Source of the DNA: Phenylobacterium kunshanense
GTDB lineage: Bacteria; Pseudomonadota; Alphaproteobacteria; Caulobacterales; Caulobacteraceae
Assembly (NCBI RefSeq): GCF_003254525.1
Contig: NZ_QFYS01000004.1
Location: forward strand, 62,001-126,000
Direction of reading: 5' to 3'
Length of the DNA: 64,000 nucleotides
In this document: one piece after another, positions 33,400 to 43,171 of the stretch
Position numbering within the stretch: position 1 is the first letter of the stretch
Layout of the letters: each line of letters starts with the position of its first letter
Notes under the pieces: generated by a model
What the model saw: the letters and a program-made list of their open reading frames with translations, nothing else
Told to the model about the DNA's origin: nothing
Databases searched by the model: none
Translations under genes and position numbers: made by a program

Positions 33400-34158
33400 T
33401 CAGCCGGCGGGGAGGCGGACGGTCGCGGTCAGGCCCTCGCCCTCGGCCGAAGTCAGCTTCAGCCGCCCGCCCATGGCCTTGCAGGTCAGGTCCGCGATCG
33501 GAAGGCCCAGGCCCGCGCCCTCGGCCTTGCGGGTCAGGGCGTTCTCCCCCTGCTCGAACGGCGCCATCAGGCGCTGCAGCTCGGCCGGATCGACCCCCTC
33601 GCCTTCGTCGCGGATGTGGATGTCGACCGCGTCGTCCACGCGTTCGGCCGAGACATGGATGCAGCCGCCCTCGGGCGAGAAGGCGACGGCGTTGTGCACG
33701 AGCTGGGTCAGCACCGAGCGCAGGCCGCGGCTGTCGGCGGTCACCGTGGGCAGGGCGCCCCGCCCGTCGACCTCCACCGTCACGCCCCGGGCCGTCAGCT
33801 CGGGCTTCAACCCCGTCAGGACGTCGTCGAGCGCCGGTTCGAGCGCCTCGTGGGCGCTGTCGAAATCGATCGTCCGGCCCTCCAGGCGCGCGATCTCCAG
33901 CACCTGGTTGACCAGCTTCAGCAGCTTCTGGCCGCTGGCGTGGATGATCTCGGCATACTCCTTGTATTGAGGAGAGCCGAGAGGACCGTAGAGTTCCGCA
34001 GTGAGAATCTCGGAGAAGCCCAGGATGGAGTTCAGCGGCGTGCGCAGCTCATGGCTCACCATCCGTAGGAATGAGCGTTTCTGCTCTTCCAGGGCCGCCT
34101 CGATGCGGCCTTGGGCGCGGGATTGCGCGCCGGGCGAGGAGTTGGCTTCGTGAGCCAT
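33400..34158 (-). CDS. Sensorless soluble histidine kinase (DivJ/PleC-like core)
   Basis: A 252-residue kinase with the phospho-acceptor very close to the N-terminus (H36 in RMVSHELRTPLNSILGFSEIL), followed by a dimerisation domain with YGPLGSPQYKEYAEIIHASGQKLL, a segment shared with DivJ and PleC, and an ATPase domain with N box LTQLVHNAVAF, DEGEGVD, and GAGLGLPIA. There is no membrane segment or PAS domain. The start ATG 34158 has a weak Shine-Dalgarno; TTG 34194 would add 12 residues. It is divergent from divJ and may derive from duplication of its core. Its partner could be DivK or PleD-like receivers (inference). Confidence 0.85.
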   Translation of the reverse strand: MAHEANSSPGAQSRAQGRIEAALEEQKRSFLRMVSHELRTPLNSILGFSEILTAELYGPLGSPQYKEYAEIIHASGQKLLKLVNQVLEIARLEGRTIDFDSAHEALEPALDDVLTGLKPELTARGVTVEVDGRGALPTVTADSRGLRSVLTQLVHNAVAFSPEGGCIHVSAERVDDAVDIHIRDEGEGVDPAELQRLMAPFEQGENALTRKAEGAGLGLPIADLTCKAMGGRLKLTSAEGEGLTATVRLPAG

Positions 34159-34310
34159 GGATCGGCGATGCGCCTGCTCGGTCGGGGCCTGCAAGGTGGC
34201 GCCGCCCGCTTACGAAAGTCTTTCGGGCGTGAATACCTGCACGCTCGCCCGAATCCCTTGCGACCGGTAGTGTCCGCCCACGGCCTTCACAGGGCCAGCG
34301 AGATTTAACC

Positions 34311-35954
34311 ATGGCCAGGGCCCGCCCGACATCGTCGAAGGCGCGCCGCCGCAGCGATGCGGCGTTCGGGATCGCTTGGCATGCCGCCTGGGCGGCCCTC
34401 GTCCTGGCGACCGCCGCCGGGCTCGCCGCCGCCGGGCGGCTGGCGGTTGGGCCGGACCTCGCGGCCCTGGCGGCCGGTGCGGGCGCCGCCGGGCTAGGGG
34501 GCCTCCTGTCGACCCTGGGACATCGAGGTCACGCGGCCGCCGTCCTGGTCTGGGGTCTCGCCGGCGCGGCTGCATGCCACCTGACCGGCGGCGTCACGGG
34601 TCCGCTGGCGGCCTGGTGCCTCGCGCCGGCCGCAGCCGCCACCGTGTTCCGCCGCCGCGAACTGCTGGCCCTCGGCGCCGCGGCCTCGGTCGCCGCCGCC
34701 GCGGTCTCGGCTATGGACACCGCCCTTCTCCCCCTCCCGCAGGCCGATCCTCAACTTGCCCCCTGGCTGAGCCTCCTGGCCCTGGCCACGATCGCCCTCG
34801 GTCTGGCCGCCGGGCTGGTCGGCTTCCAGGGGACGAGCCAGCGCGACGTGCGCCGCCGCGAGCGGGTCGATCAAGTGCTGGAGCTGCTGGAGCGCCAGCC
34901 GCTCCTCCTCGCCAGTCTCGACCGGGGTGGGCGCGTGCTCGCCGCCGCCGGCGCGACCATCGGCGGCTATTCTCCGCACGACCTGGAGGGGCGCAGCCTG
35001 GGCCACCTGGTGCCCGAGGCCGAGCTGCCTGCCCTGGCCGGCGCCCTGGCCCTGGCCGCCCGGCAGGGACGCGCCTCGGTCTATGTCGCCCAGGGCGGCG
35101 ATCCCGACGGCTGGCTGGAGGTCACCCTGCGCGCCGGCGACGAGGGCCGCATCGTCGCCGCCGTCCGCGACGCCCGCGAGCAGTTCGTGCGCGAGAAGCG
35201 CCTGGAGGCCGAGCGCGTCACCGCCGAGCAGCAGAACGCCGGCAAGTCGCGCTTCCTGGCCAACATGAGCCACGAGCTCCGCACGCCGCTGAACGCCATC
35301 ATGGGCTTCTCCGACATCATGCGGCAGCGCCTGTTCGGCCCGCTGGGCGACCGCTACGCCGAGTATGCCGAGCTGATCCACGAGAGCGGCACGCACCTGC
35401 TCGAGCTCATCAACGACGTCCTCGACATGTCGAAGATCGAGGCCGAGCGCTTCGAGCTGACGATCGAGACCTTCGACGCCCGCGACGCCGTCACCTCGGT
35501 CCTGCGCCTGATGCGCGGCCAGGCCGAGCGGTCGGGCGTCGCCCTGCGCGGCGTCCTGCCCATCGCGCCTCTTCCCGTCGACGCCGACCGGCGGGCCGTG
35601 AAGCAGATCGCCATCAACCTGATCTCGAATGCGCTGAAGTTCACGCCGCGCGGCGGCTCGGTGACGGTGACCGTCCAGGGCCACGGCGACACCCTGGAGC
35701 TGATCGTCGCCGACACCGGGGTCGGCATCGCCCAGGACGACCTCGACCGTCTCGGCCGCCCCTTCGAACAGGCTGGCGACGCCGAGCAGCGGGCGGCCGG
35801 CTCCGGGCTCGGCCTGTCCCTGGTCCGCGCCTTCGCCCGCCTGCATGGCGGCGAGATGACCGTGGAAAGCGCCATGGGCGAGGGGACGACTGTCGGTGTC
35901 CGCCTGCCGGTGCTGGTGGAAGAAGCCCAGCAGCCCCTGCGCCGCCAGGGCTGA
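34311..35954 (+). CDS. divJ: DivJ-like cell-cycle sensor histidine kinase
   Basis: A 547-residue kinase. The N-terminal ~190 residues form several hydrophobic segments (six or so), followed by a PAS-like region (LLERQPLLLASLDRGGRVLAA onward) and a HisKA core with His321 in RFLANMSHELRTPLNAIMG, then FGPLGDRYAEYAELIHESG and LLELINDVLDMSKIEAERF, as I recall from Caulobacter DivJ. The ATPase domain has N box ISNALKFTPRGG, DTGVGIA and GSGLGLSLV. DivJ phosphorylates DivK and PleD at the stalked pole and so controls CckA/CtrA. A TTAACCAT motif (CtrA half site) overlaps the start codon at 34305-34312, which would fit feedback by CtrA. Orthology is judged by motif and architecture only. Confidence 0.82.
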   Translation: MARARPTSSKARRRSDAAFGIAWHAAWAALVLATAAGLAAAGRLAVGPDLAALAAGAGAAGLGGLLSTLGHRGHAAAVLVWGLAGAAACHLTGGVTGPLAAWCLAPAAAATVFRRRELLALGAAASVAAAAVSAMDTALLPLPQADPQLAPWLSLLALATIALGLAAGLVGFQGTSQRDVRRRERVDQVLELLERQPLLLASLDRGGRVLAAAGATIGGYSPHDLEGRSLGHLVPEAELPALAGALALAARQGRASVYVAQGGDPDGWLEVTLRAGDEGRIVAAVRDAREQFVREKRLEAERVTAEQQNAGKSRFLANMSHELRTPLNAIMGFSDIMRQRLFGPLGDRYAEYAELIHESGTHLLELINDVLDMSKIEAERFELTIETFDARDAVTSVLRLMRGQAERSGVALRGVLPIAPLPVDADRRAVKQIAINLISNALKFTPRGGSVTVTVQGHGDTLELIVADTGVGIAQDDLDRLGRPFEQAGDAEQRAAGSGLGLSLVRAFARLHGGEMTVESAMGEGTTVGVRLPVLVEEAQQPLRRQG

Positions 35955-35959
35955 CGCCG

Positions 35960-36850
35960 CTACCGCGCCGCCATCTGCAGGAAGGCCCGGCCCGCAGCGA
36001 AGTCGCCGACCTCCACATAGGCCGTCCGCACCCGCTCGCCGGGGAACAGGAATTCCACCGCCACCGCCTCGCGCGGGTCGAGCTCGGCCAGGGCCGCCGC
36101 CGCCGCCGCCGGGAACCGGAACGCCCAGCCGCCGCTCGCGCCCTTGGGCAGCAGCTCGGCCTCGGACTCGCCGCGCGCCTCGGCGAGGAAGGCGCGGGTG
36201 GCCGCGCGTGGCGGCAGCTTGCGGCCCAGCGGCTGCTTCGACCGATTGTCGAGATAGGGGCCGAGGGTCCGGGCGCTGTCGCGCATCACCAGGCGGGCGG
36301 AGTAGGGGGCCGCGTCGTCCGTGAAGTCGGCCACGGCGATCAGGGCGTTCGCCCCTTCACGGCCCGCGAGGCCGAAGGTCATTCGATTGGACCCGAAGGT
36401 CGTGTCCTGCGCCAGCCGCCAGCGCGCCGTTCGGCCGACGCCCCGATCGGCCCGCCACCCGGCGACATCGCCGTGGTAGGTCATGCGGGTGACCCGTTGG
36501 TAGCCGGCGAAGGCGTCCCGCACCTGGCTCGCCGCGATCGCGAGGTCGCGGCTGTCACAGCTGATTCGGCCTGCCCGCGCCCGGGCGTCGGCTTCCACGG
36601 CCTTCAGCGCGCGGGCGTCCGATCCGGCGCGCAGGGCCGCGCCCCGCGCCTGCGCGGCTCCGGCGGCCAGGGCCGCCGCCACTTCGGGCGTGAACAGGCG
36701 GCAGCGGTCGCCCGCCGCACTCATCACCGTCCGCTCGAAGAACAGGTCCGCCGGCTGCGCGCCGACGCTGGAGGGCGCCGCGAGAATCGCGATGCCCAGC
36801 AACCCCATCCACCGAGACGCCGGCCCCGCGCTTCTGCGCGTGCTCGTCAT
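35960..36850 (-). CDS. Exported protein of unknown function
   Basis: A 296-residue protein with a signal peptide (SRWMGLLGIAILAAPSSVGA, cut near residue 31). The mature chain has two cysteines (DRCRLFTPE and ISCDSRDLA) in a pattern that suggests a disulfide, an Ala-rich helical part and a beta-rich C-terminus (VAVEFLFPGERVRTAYVEVGDF). No family is recognised with certainty. It converges with divJ. Confidence 0.65.
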   Translation of the reverse strand: MTSTRRSAGPASRWMGLLGIAILAAPSSVGAQPADLFFERTVMSAAGDRCRLFTPEVAAALAAGAAQARGAALRAGSDARALKAVEADARARAGRISCDSRDLAIAASQVRDAFAGYQRVTRMTYHGDVAGWRADRGVGRTARWRLAQDTTFGSNRMTFGLAGREGANALIAVADFTDDAAPYSARLVMRDSARTLGPYLDNRSKQPLGRKLPPRAATRAFLAEARGESEAELLPKGASGGWAFRFPAAAAAALAELDPREAVAVEFLFPGERVRTAYVEVGDFAAGRAFLQMAAR

Positions 36851-36959
36851 GCGTCCACCATCTGGCGCGGCCTTGTTCCGGCCGTCTGAGGGCTCTCTCT
36901 AGCGGCCCGCGCCTTGCCCCGCGGTTGACGTGCATGGTTAGCGAAGCATTGTGCGCCGC

Positions 36960-37295
36960 ATGCTGCTGTCCACCGACATCTGGGTCGGCGCCCTTATTCG
37001 TCGAGTCGAGATAGGCGGCGGCTTCGCCGTCGTCGCGCGCAAGGGCGACCCCCGCGCCGGCGCGGTGCTGGTCAAGGTCCTGAACCGGTCGACAGGCGAG
37101 GCGCGCCTGCTGGCCGAGGCGACCCGGGGCGATGGGGAGCGCATCTGGATGGAGCCGGCAGCCTCGCGCCAGGAGGCCGACCTCGACCGCTATGTCGAGC
37201 GCGCGGCGCGGATCGACCCGGACGTCTGGGTCGTGGAGATCGAGGACCGGGAAGGCCGCCATTTCCTGGTCGAGCCGGTGGAAAAGGGTTCATGA
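36960..37295 (+). CDS. DUF1491 family protein
   Basis: About 111 residues. The start LLSTDIWVGALIRRVEIGGGF, the RKGDPRAGAVLVKV centre and the C-terminal RIDPDVWVVEIEDREGRHFL are typical of DUF1491, a small protein common in alphaproteobacteria without known function. I prefer ATG 36960 to the GTG at 36951, since family members begin just before the LxTDxWV segment. It overlaps the next gene by four bases (ATGA). Confidence 0.8.
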   Translation: MLLSTDIWVGALIRRVEIGGGFAVVARKGDPRAGAVLVKVLNRSTGEARLLAEATRGDGERIWMEPAASRQEADLDRYVERAARIDPDVWVVEIEDREGRHFLVEPVEKGS

Positions 37296-38242
37296 GCGAC
37301 GCCATCGGCGACTTCGAGGCCGGGCGCGCCGCCTGGGAGCGCAACGACCTGCCCGCGGCCGAGGCGGCCCTCCGGCGCGCGCTGGTCGCCGCCCCGGCCG
37401 ACCCCGCCATCCAGGCCGCCCTGGGCAGCGTCCTGCTGAAGACCGGCCGGCTGGTCGAGGGCTTCCCCCTGTTCGACGCCTGGCGGCGCGTGCCGGGCCG
37501 GGAAGACAAGGGCGCGCCGAAGCTGCCCTTTCCGCCGTGGCGCGGCCAGCCTGTCGCGGGCAAACGGGTCCTGATCTGGTCCGAGCATGGCTTCGGCGAC
37601 CAGATCATGTACGCCCGGTTCGCCAGGCTGCTGGTCCAGAAGGGCGCCGAGGTGAGCTGGCTGTGTCCGCCGGAACTGGTGCGCCTCGTCGCCGCCCTCG
37701 GTGTGAAGGCCATGCCCTCGGACCAGCCGGTCAGCCTGTCCTGCGACTTCTACATACCCTCCAGCGCCCTGCCGCTCGGCTTCGACCTGACCTGGGAAAC
37801 CCTTCCGTCCGCGCCCTATGTCGCCGCGCCGGCGCCGCGCGCGCCCGCCGCCAGGATCGGGGTGATGACCGCCGGCAACCTGAAGAACCTGGCCGGCGCC
37901 AATCGCGCCCTGGGGCCCGATCTGGGCGAGCGCCTGCTGGAACTGCCCGGCGCCATGTCCCTGGCCCCCGCGGCGACCGGCGCGCGCGACTTCCTGGACA
38001 CCGCCGACATCATCGCCGGACTGGACCTCGTCATCAGTATCGACACCGCCGTCGCCCACCTCGCCGGGGCGATGGGCAAGCCTGTCTGGGTGCTGGTTCC
38101 CTTCGTCGCCGACTGGCGCTGGCCCGAGCGCGAGCCCAATCCCTGGTACCCGACGGCCCGCATCTGGCGGCAGGGCGCCGACCTCGACTGGGCGCCCGTG
38201 GTGGCGGCCGTGGAGGCCCAGGTTCGGGCCGGCGTGGCGTAA
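37292..38242 (+). CDS. TPR protein with GT9 (ADP-heptose transferase)-like domain
   Basis: A 316-residue protein: short TPR region at the N-terminus (AAEAALRRALVAAPADPAIQAALG) and a glycosyltransferase family 9-like GT-B half at the C-terminus with VISIDTAVAHLAGAMGKPVWVLVPF, the nucleotide-sugar-binding signature of heptosyltransferase-like proteins. IWSEHGFGDQIMYARF in the middle is also typical of this group. Such proteins are frequent near sugar- or flagellin-modification genes; the substrate here is unknown. It is coupled to the DUF1491 gene. Confidence 0.78.
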   Translation: MSDAIGDFEAGRAAWERNDLPAAEAALRRALVAAPADPAIQAALGSVLLKTGRLVEGFPLFDAWRRVPGREDKGAPKLPFPPWRGQPVAGKRVLIWSEHGFGDQIMYARFARLLVQKGAEVSWLCPPELVRLVAALGVKAMPSDQPVSLSCDFYIPSSALPLGFDLTWETLPSAPYVAAPAPRAPAARIGVMTAGNLKNLAGANRALGPDLGERLLELPGAMSLAPAATGARDFLDTADIIAGLDLVISIDTAVAHLAGAMGKPVWVLVPFVADWRWPEREPNPWYPTARIWRQGADLDWAPVVAAVEAQVRAGVA

Positions 38243-38285
38243 GGGCCGCTTCCGCCGGGACGGGCGGCGTGATAGCGCCCGCGGC

Positions 38286-39893
<1,608 letters not shown>

Positions 39894-39898
39894 GGGTC

Positions 39899-40813
39899 GT
39901 GACCCGCATCCTGCTCTATGGCGCCCCCGCGCATGGCCTCGTCGAGATCCCGCCCGGCGCCGTGCAGGTCTCGCCGCTGAGCCCCGGCTCTGAGGACCTT
40001 GCGGCCCAGCCGGACGCGAGCGCCGACCGCATCCTTGTCCTCGCGCCCGGCGGCACGATCGAGCGCGACCATGTCCTGGCCCAGGCCCTCAGGGTGCTGA
40101 AGCCGGGCGCGCCGCTGCTGGCCTTCGCGCCCAAGGACAAGGGCGGCGGGCGCCTGAAGAAGGCGCTGGAGCGGTTCGGGTGCGCGGTGGTCGAGGACGC
40201 GCGCCGGCACCACCGCTTCTGCAACGTCGTCCGGCCGGACCAGCCGCGCGAGATCGACCAGGCCATCGCCGCCGGCGCCCCGCGCGTGGTCCCCGCGCTG
40301 GGGGTCTGGTCCCAGCCGGGCGTGTTCAGCTGGGACCGCCTGGACCCCGGCAGCGCCCAGCTTCTCGGCCTCCTGCCGCCGCTGGCGGGGCGTGGCGCGG
40401 ACCTCGGCTGCGGCGTCGGCCTGCTGGCCGCCCGCGTCCTGGCCTCGCCGGCCGTCACGGCCCTGGCCTGCGTCGACGTCGATCGCCGCGCGGTCGAGTG
40501 CGCGCGGCACAACCTGGACGACCCGCGGGTCACGGTGCTCTGGGCAGACGTTCGCCGGATCGTGGGCGAGGCAGGGCTATCGGACCTAGACTTCGTGGTC
40601 ATGAACCCGCCCTTCCACGACGGCGGAACAGAGGACCGCAACCTCGGCGTCGCCTTCGTTCAGGCCGCTGCGGCCATGCTCCGCAAGGGTGGTGTCTGCT
40701 GGCTCGTCGCCAACCGTCACCTGCCCTATGAGGCGGCTCTGGCCGAGGCATTCTCCGCCGTGACGGTGCGCAGCGACGCCGGCGGCTACAAGGTGATCGA
40801 GGCGCGCAGATGA
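39899..40813 (+). CDS. RsmC-like rRNA methyltransferase (16S m2G-type)
   Basis: About 304 residues starting at GTG 39899. Architecture resembles RsmC/RlmG: a degenerate N-terminal methyltransferase-like half (ILVLAPGGTIERDHVLAQAL) and an active C-terminal half with motif I ADLGCGVGLLAA (near residue 167), VDVDRRAVE, and the NPPFHDG motif (near 236) used by N2-guanine and other exocyclic-amine methyltransferases. It lies between prfC and rsuA with four-base overlap to the latter, which supports action on rRNA. The target guanine is inferred, not shown. Confidence 0.83.
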   Translation: MTRILLYGAPAHGLVEIPPGAVQVSPLSPGSEDLAAQPDASADRILVLAPGGTIERDHVLAQALRVLKPGAPLLAFAPKDKGGGRLKKALERFGCAVVEDARRHHRFCNVVRPDQPREIDQAIAAGAPRVVPALGVWSQPGVFSWDRLDPGSAQLLGLLPPLAGRGADLGCGVGLLAARVLASPAVTALACVDVDRRAVECARHNLDDPRVTVLWADVRRIVGEAGLSDLDFVVMNPPFHDGGTEDRNLGVAFVQAAAAMLRKGGVCWLVANRHLPYEAALAEAFSAVTVRSDAGGYKVIEARR

Positions 40814-41547
40814 CATCCAAGCCTCCGATGGCGCGGCTCGATCGCCTGCTCGCCAACCTCGGCTACGGTTCGCGACGGGAGGTCGCCGACCTTGTCCGCC
40901 ACAAGCAGGTCGAGCTGGACGGCGTGGTCCTGAAGGATGCGGGCGCCCGCATCGCCGTCACGCCGGACCTGCCCGAGCGGATGACCGTGGTCGGCAAGCC
41001 GGTCGACCCGCCGGCGCCGCTCACGCTGGTCATGCACAAGCCCCTCGGCGTCGTCTGCTCGCACAAGGAGGCGGGAGCCAGCGTCTATGAGCTCCTGCCC
41101 CGCCGATGGCGGGCGCGGATGCCGGCGCTCTCCACCATCGGCCGCCTCGACAAGGACACCTCGGGCCTCCTGCTCCTCACCGACGACGGGCCGTTCCTGC
41201 ACCGGGTGATCGCGCCGAAGAGCCATGTGGCCAAGCGCTACATCGTGAGCCTGGACCGGCCGCTGGAGGGCCACGAGGCGGCGGCGTTCGCCTCGGGGAC
41301 CCTGATGCTGGAGAGCGAGACCGAGCCGCTCGCGCCCGCGGTGCTGGAGCCGCGCGGGCCGAAGGAGGCCGCCCTGACCATCACCGAGGGGCGCTACCAC
41401 CAGGTGCGGCGGATGTTCGCAGCCGTGGGTAACCACGTGGTCGGCCTGAAGCGCGACCGCATCGGCGCCCTGGACCTGCCGGCCGACCTGGAGCCGGGCG
41501 CCTGGCGGCGGATCACGCCTGAAGAACAGGCCGCGATCTTCGCCTGA
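40810..41547 (+). CDS. rsuA: 16S rRNA pseudouridine synthase RsuA
   Basis: A 245-residue pseudouridine synthase of the RsuA/RluB/E/F group. An S4 RNA-binding domain (RLDRLLANLGYGSRREVADLV) precedes the catalytic domain with Asp114 in TIGRLDKDTSGLLLLTDD; later EGRYHQVRRMFAAVGNHV is a second family signature. It converts a uridine of small-subunit rRNA (position 516 in E. coli) to pseudouridine. RsuA is preferred to RluB/E/F by the length and by HKPLGVVCSHKE, but the exact member is not certain. Confidence 0.88.
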   Translation: MTSKPPMARLDRLLANLGYGSRREVADLVRHKQVELDGVVLKDAGARIAVTPDLPERMTVVGKPVDPPAPLTLVMHKPLGVVCSHKEAGASVYELLPRRWRARMPALSTIGRLDKDTSGLLLLTDDGPFLHRVIAPKSHVAKRYIVSLDRPLEGHEAAAFASGTLMLESETEPLAPAVLEPRGPKEAALTITEGRYHQVRRMFAAVGNHVVGLKRDRIGALDLPADLEPGAWRRITPEEQAAIFA

Positions 41548-41634
41548 CCCTCGGGGGTGTCAGCAAAGGTTAACGGCAGGCGCAGGAGAAGCTGAGACTT
41601 CTTCGGCGTTTACACTCATTACAAGTGCGTGTTG

Positions 41635-41667
41635 TTAACCATACTTTCGAAGTTAACCACTTGTTAA
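41635..41667 (+). promoter_or_regulatory. CtrA binding region with a perfect TTAA-N7-TTAA box
   Basis: TTAACC at 41635 and, further on, TTAA (41653-41656), seven bases, TTAA (41664-41667). The second is an exact match to the CtrA consensus of Caulobacter. It lies 86 bases before the start of the TPR protein gene, in a 205-bp intergenic region with no other feature. Confidence 0.65.
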
Positions 41668-41752
41668 ACCCTTCGGCTCCGGCTTTGCTGTGTTCCCAGA
41701 GAGCACGCGATTGGCGTTCCACTGTGGGACGTCGGCGGGCTGGAGCCGGTCG

Positions 41753-43123
41753 ATGTTCGAACTCGGACGGGAACTGAAGCGCTTCTTCGCCGCGGACCGG
41801 GGCAAGGCGCCGGCCGATGGCCTCACCGGCGGCGACTCCTCGCTGCTGGAGCTCCTGGACTCACAACTGCTGGCGCAGGAAGCCAAGGCGGCCGACGTCG
41901 CCGCGGGCCGTATCAGCGCCAACGACAAGCCGCGCCGCCGGCTGGAAGCCGCCATCGTCTGGCGCGAGGTCGCCCGCCGCACCGGCGATCCGGTGGCGCT
42001 GCGCAAGGCCGCCGCCGCCGCCGAGACCGCCGCCGCCGGCTTCGAAGCCGCGCACCGCAAGGACGGCTGGGCCCGCGCCCGCTGCGAACAGGCCTTCTGC
42101 GCCCTGCTGGGGGCCGAGATCTTCGGCGACCCGGGCCTCAACGCCGCCGCCGAGATCGCCTTCCAGGAAGCGCGCAACCACGTGAAGGGCGGCCTCGCCG
42201 CGCCCCTGGCCGACGTCGGCCTGCTGGCCATCGAAGGCCGCGCCTCGCTCGACCGCCTGGACGCGCCGCAGGCCCGCGAACTGGCGGCCCGCTTCAATGC
42301 GCCCATCATGGCGCTGGATGCGATCGCCAAGCGCGTCACCGCCGCCCGGGCGCTGGCTGCCGAGGCCCGCCTGATCCGCGTCGAGCTGCTGTGCGGCTGG
42401 GGCGCGCGTCTCAAGGACAGCGACCTGCTCTACGCCGCCGCGCGTGAGGCCGCCGCCGCCGGCGACCGCCTCGACGAGGCCTACGAGCCGCTCACCTTCG
42501 CCCGCGCCAGGATCGCCCATGGTCAGGCCCTCGCGATCCGTGGCGAAGCCGTCGGCGACGTGGACGCCCTGGCGGGCGGCGCATCGGCGCTGGCGCTGGC
42601 CCTGGATTCCCTCACCCGCGACCACAGCCCGCTCGACTGGGCGCGCACCCAGGTCGCCCTCGCCCAATCGCTCCAGGCGCTGGGCGAAGCGTCGCAGGAC
42701 GCCCGCGCCTTCGAGCACGCCGTGAACTGCTACGACCGCGCCGGCATGGTGCTGAAGGACAATCCGACCCTTCCGCTCCGCGGCCTGGCCGCCGGCTCGC
42801 GGGCCCTCTGCCTCGCGCGTAGCGCCGAGCTCACCGGCGATGCGGCGGTGCTGGACGCCGCCGAGGCGGCCATGAAGATCGAACTGGCCGCCCTGTCGCC
42901 CCGCCGCGATCCGGTCGGCTGGGCCCTGGCCCAGCTCCACCTCGCCCGCCTCTACGAGGCCCGGGTCGGCATGACCGGCAAGGACCGGGGCGAGCGCGCC
43001 GCCGCCCTCATGGCCCTCGAGGCCGCCCTCGACGTCTTCGCCGACCACGGCCTGCGCTCGCTCAGCGTGCTGACGACCGACGCGATGGAGCGGGTGCGGG
43101 ACCTCGGCAGCCGCGTCCGCTGA
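41753..43123 (+). CDS. TPR-like protein of unknown function, probably CtrA-controlled
   Basis: About 456 residues, almost entirely alpha-helical and Ala-rich, with repeated helix pairs (for example DPVALRKAAAAAETAAAGFEA; LDWARTQVALAQSLQALGEA; DPVGWALAQLHLARLYEAR) that read as diverged tetratricopeptide units. No signal peptide or catalytic motif is seen. The start ATG 41753 (MFELGRELKRFF) has GGAG eight bases upstream; an upstream TTG frame is less likely. A perfect CtrA box precedes it, so expression in the late cell cycle is a reasonable inference. Its role may be as a scaffold, but nothing in the sequence identifies a partner. Confidence 0.7.
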   Translation: MFELGRELKRFFAADRGKAPADGLTGGDSSLLELLDSQLLAQEAKAADVAAGRISANDKPRRRLEAAIVWREVARRTGDPVALRKAAAAAETAAAGFEAAHRKDGWARARCEQAFCALLGAEIFGDPGLNAAAEIAFQEARNHVKGGLAAPLADVGLLAIEGRASLDRLDAPQARELAARFNAPIMALDAIAKRVTAARALAAEARLIRVELLCGWGARLKDSDLLYAAAREAAAAGDRLDEAYEPLTFARARIAHGQALAIRGEAVGDVDALAGGASALALALDSLTRDHSPLDWARTQVALAQSLQALGEASQDARAFEHAVNCYDRAGMVLKDNPTLPLRGLAAGSRALCLARSAELTGDAAVLDAAEAAMKIELAALSPRRDPVGWALAQLHLARLYEARVGMTGKDRGERAAALMALEAALDVFADHGLRSLSVLTTDAMERVRDLGSRVR

Positions 43124-43171
43124 TCTTCACACGCCCCGGCGAACCTGCTTAGGTTCGCGCGGGGGTGTTGG

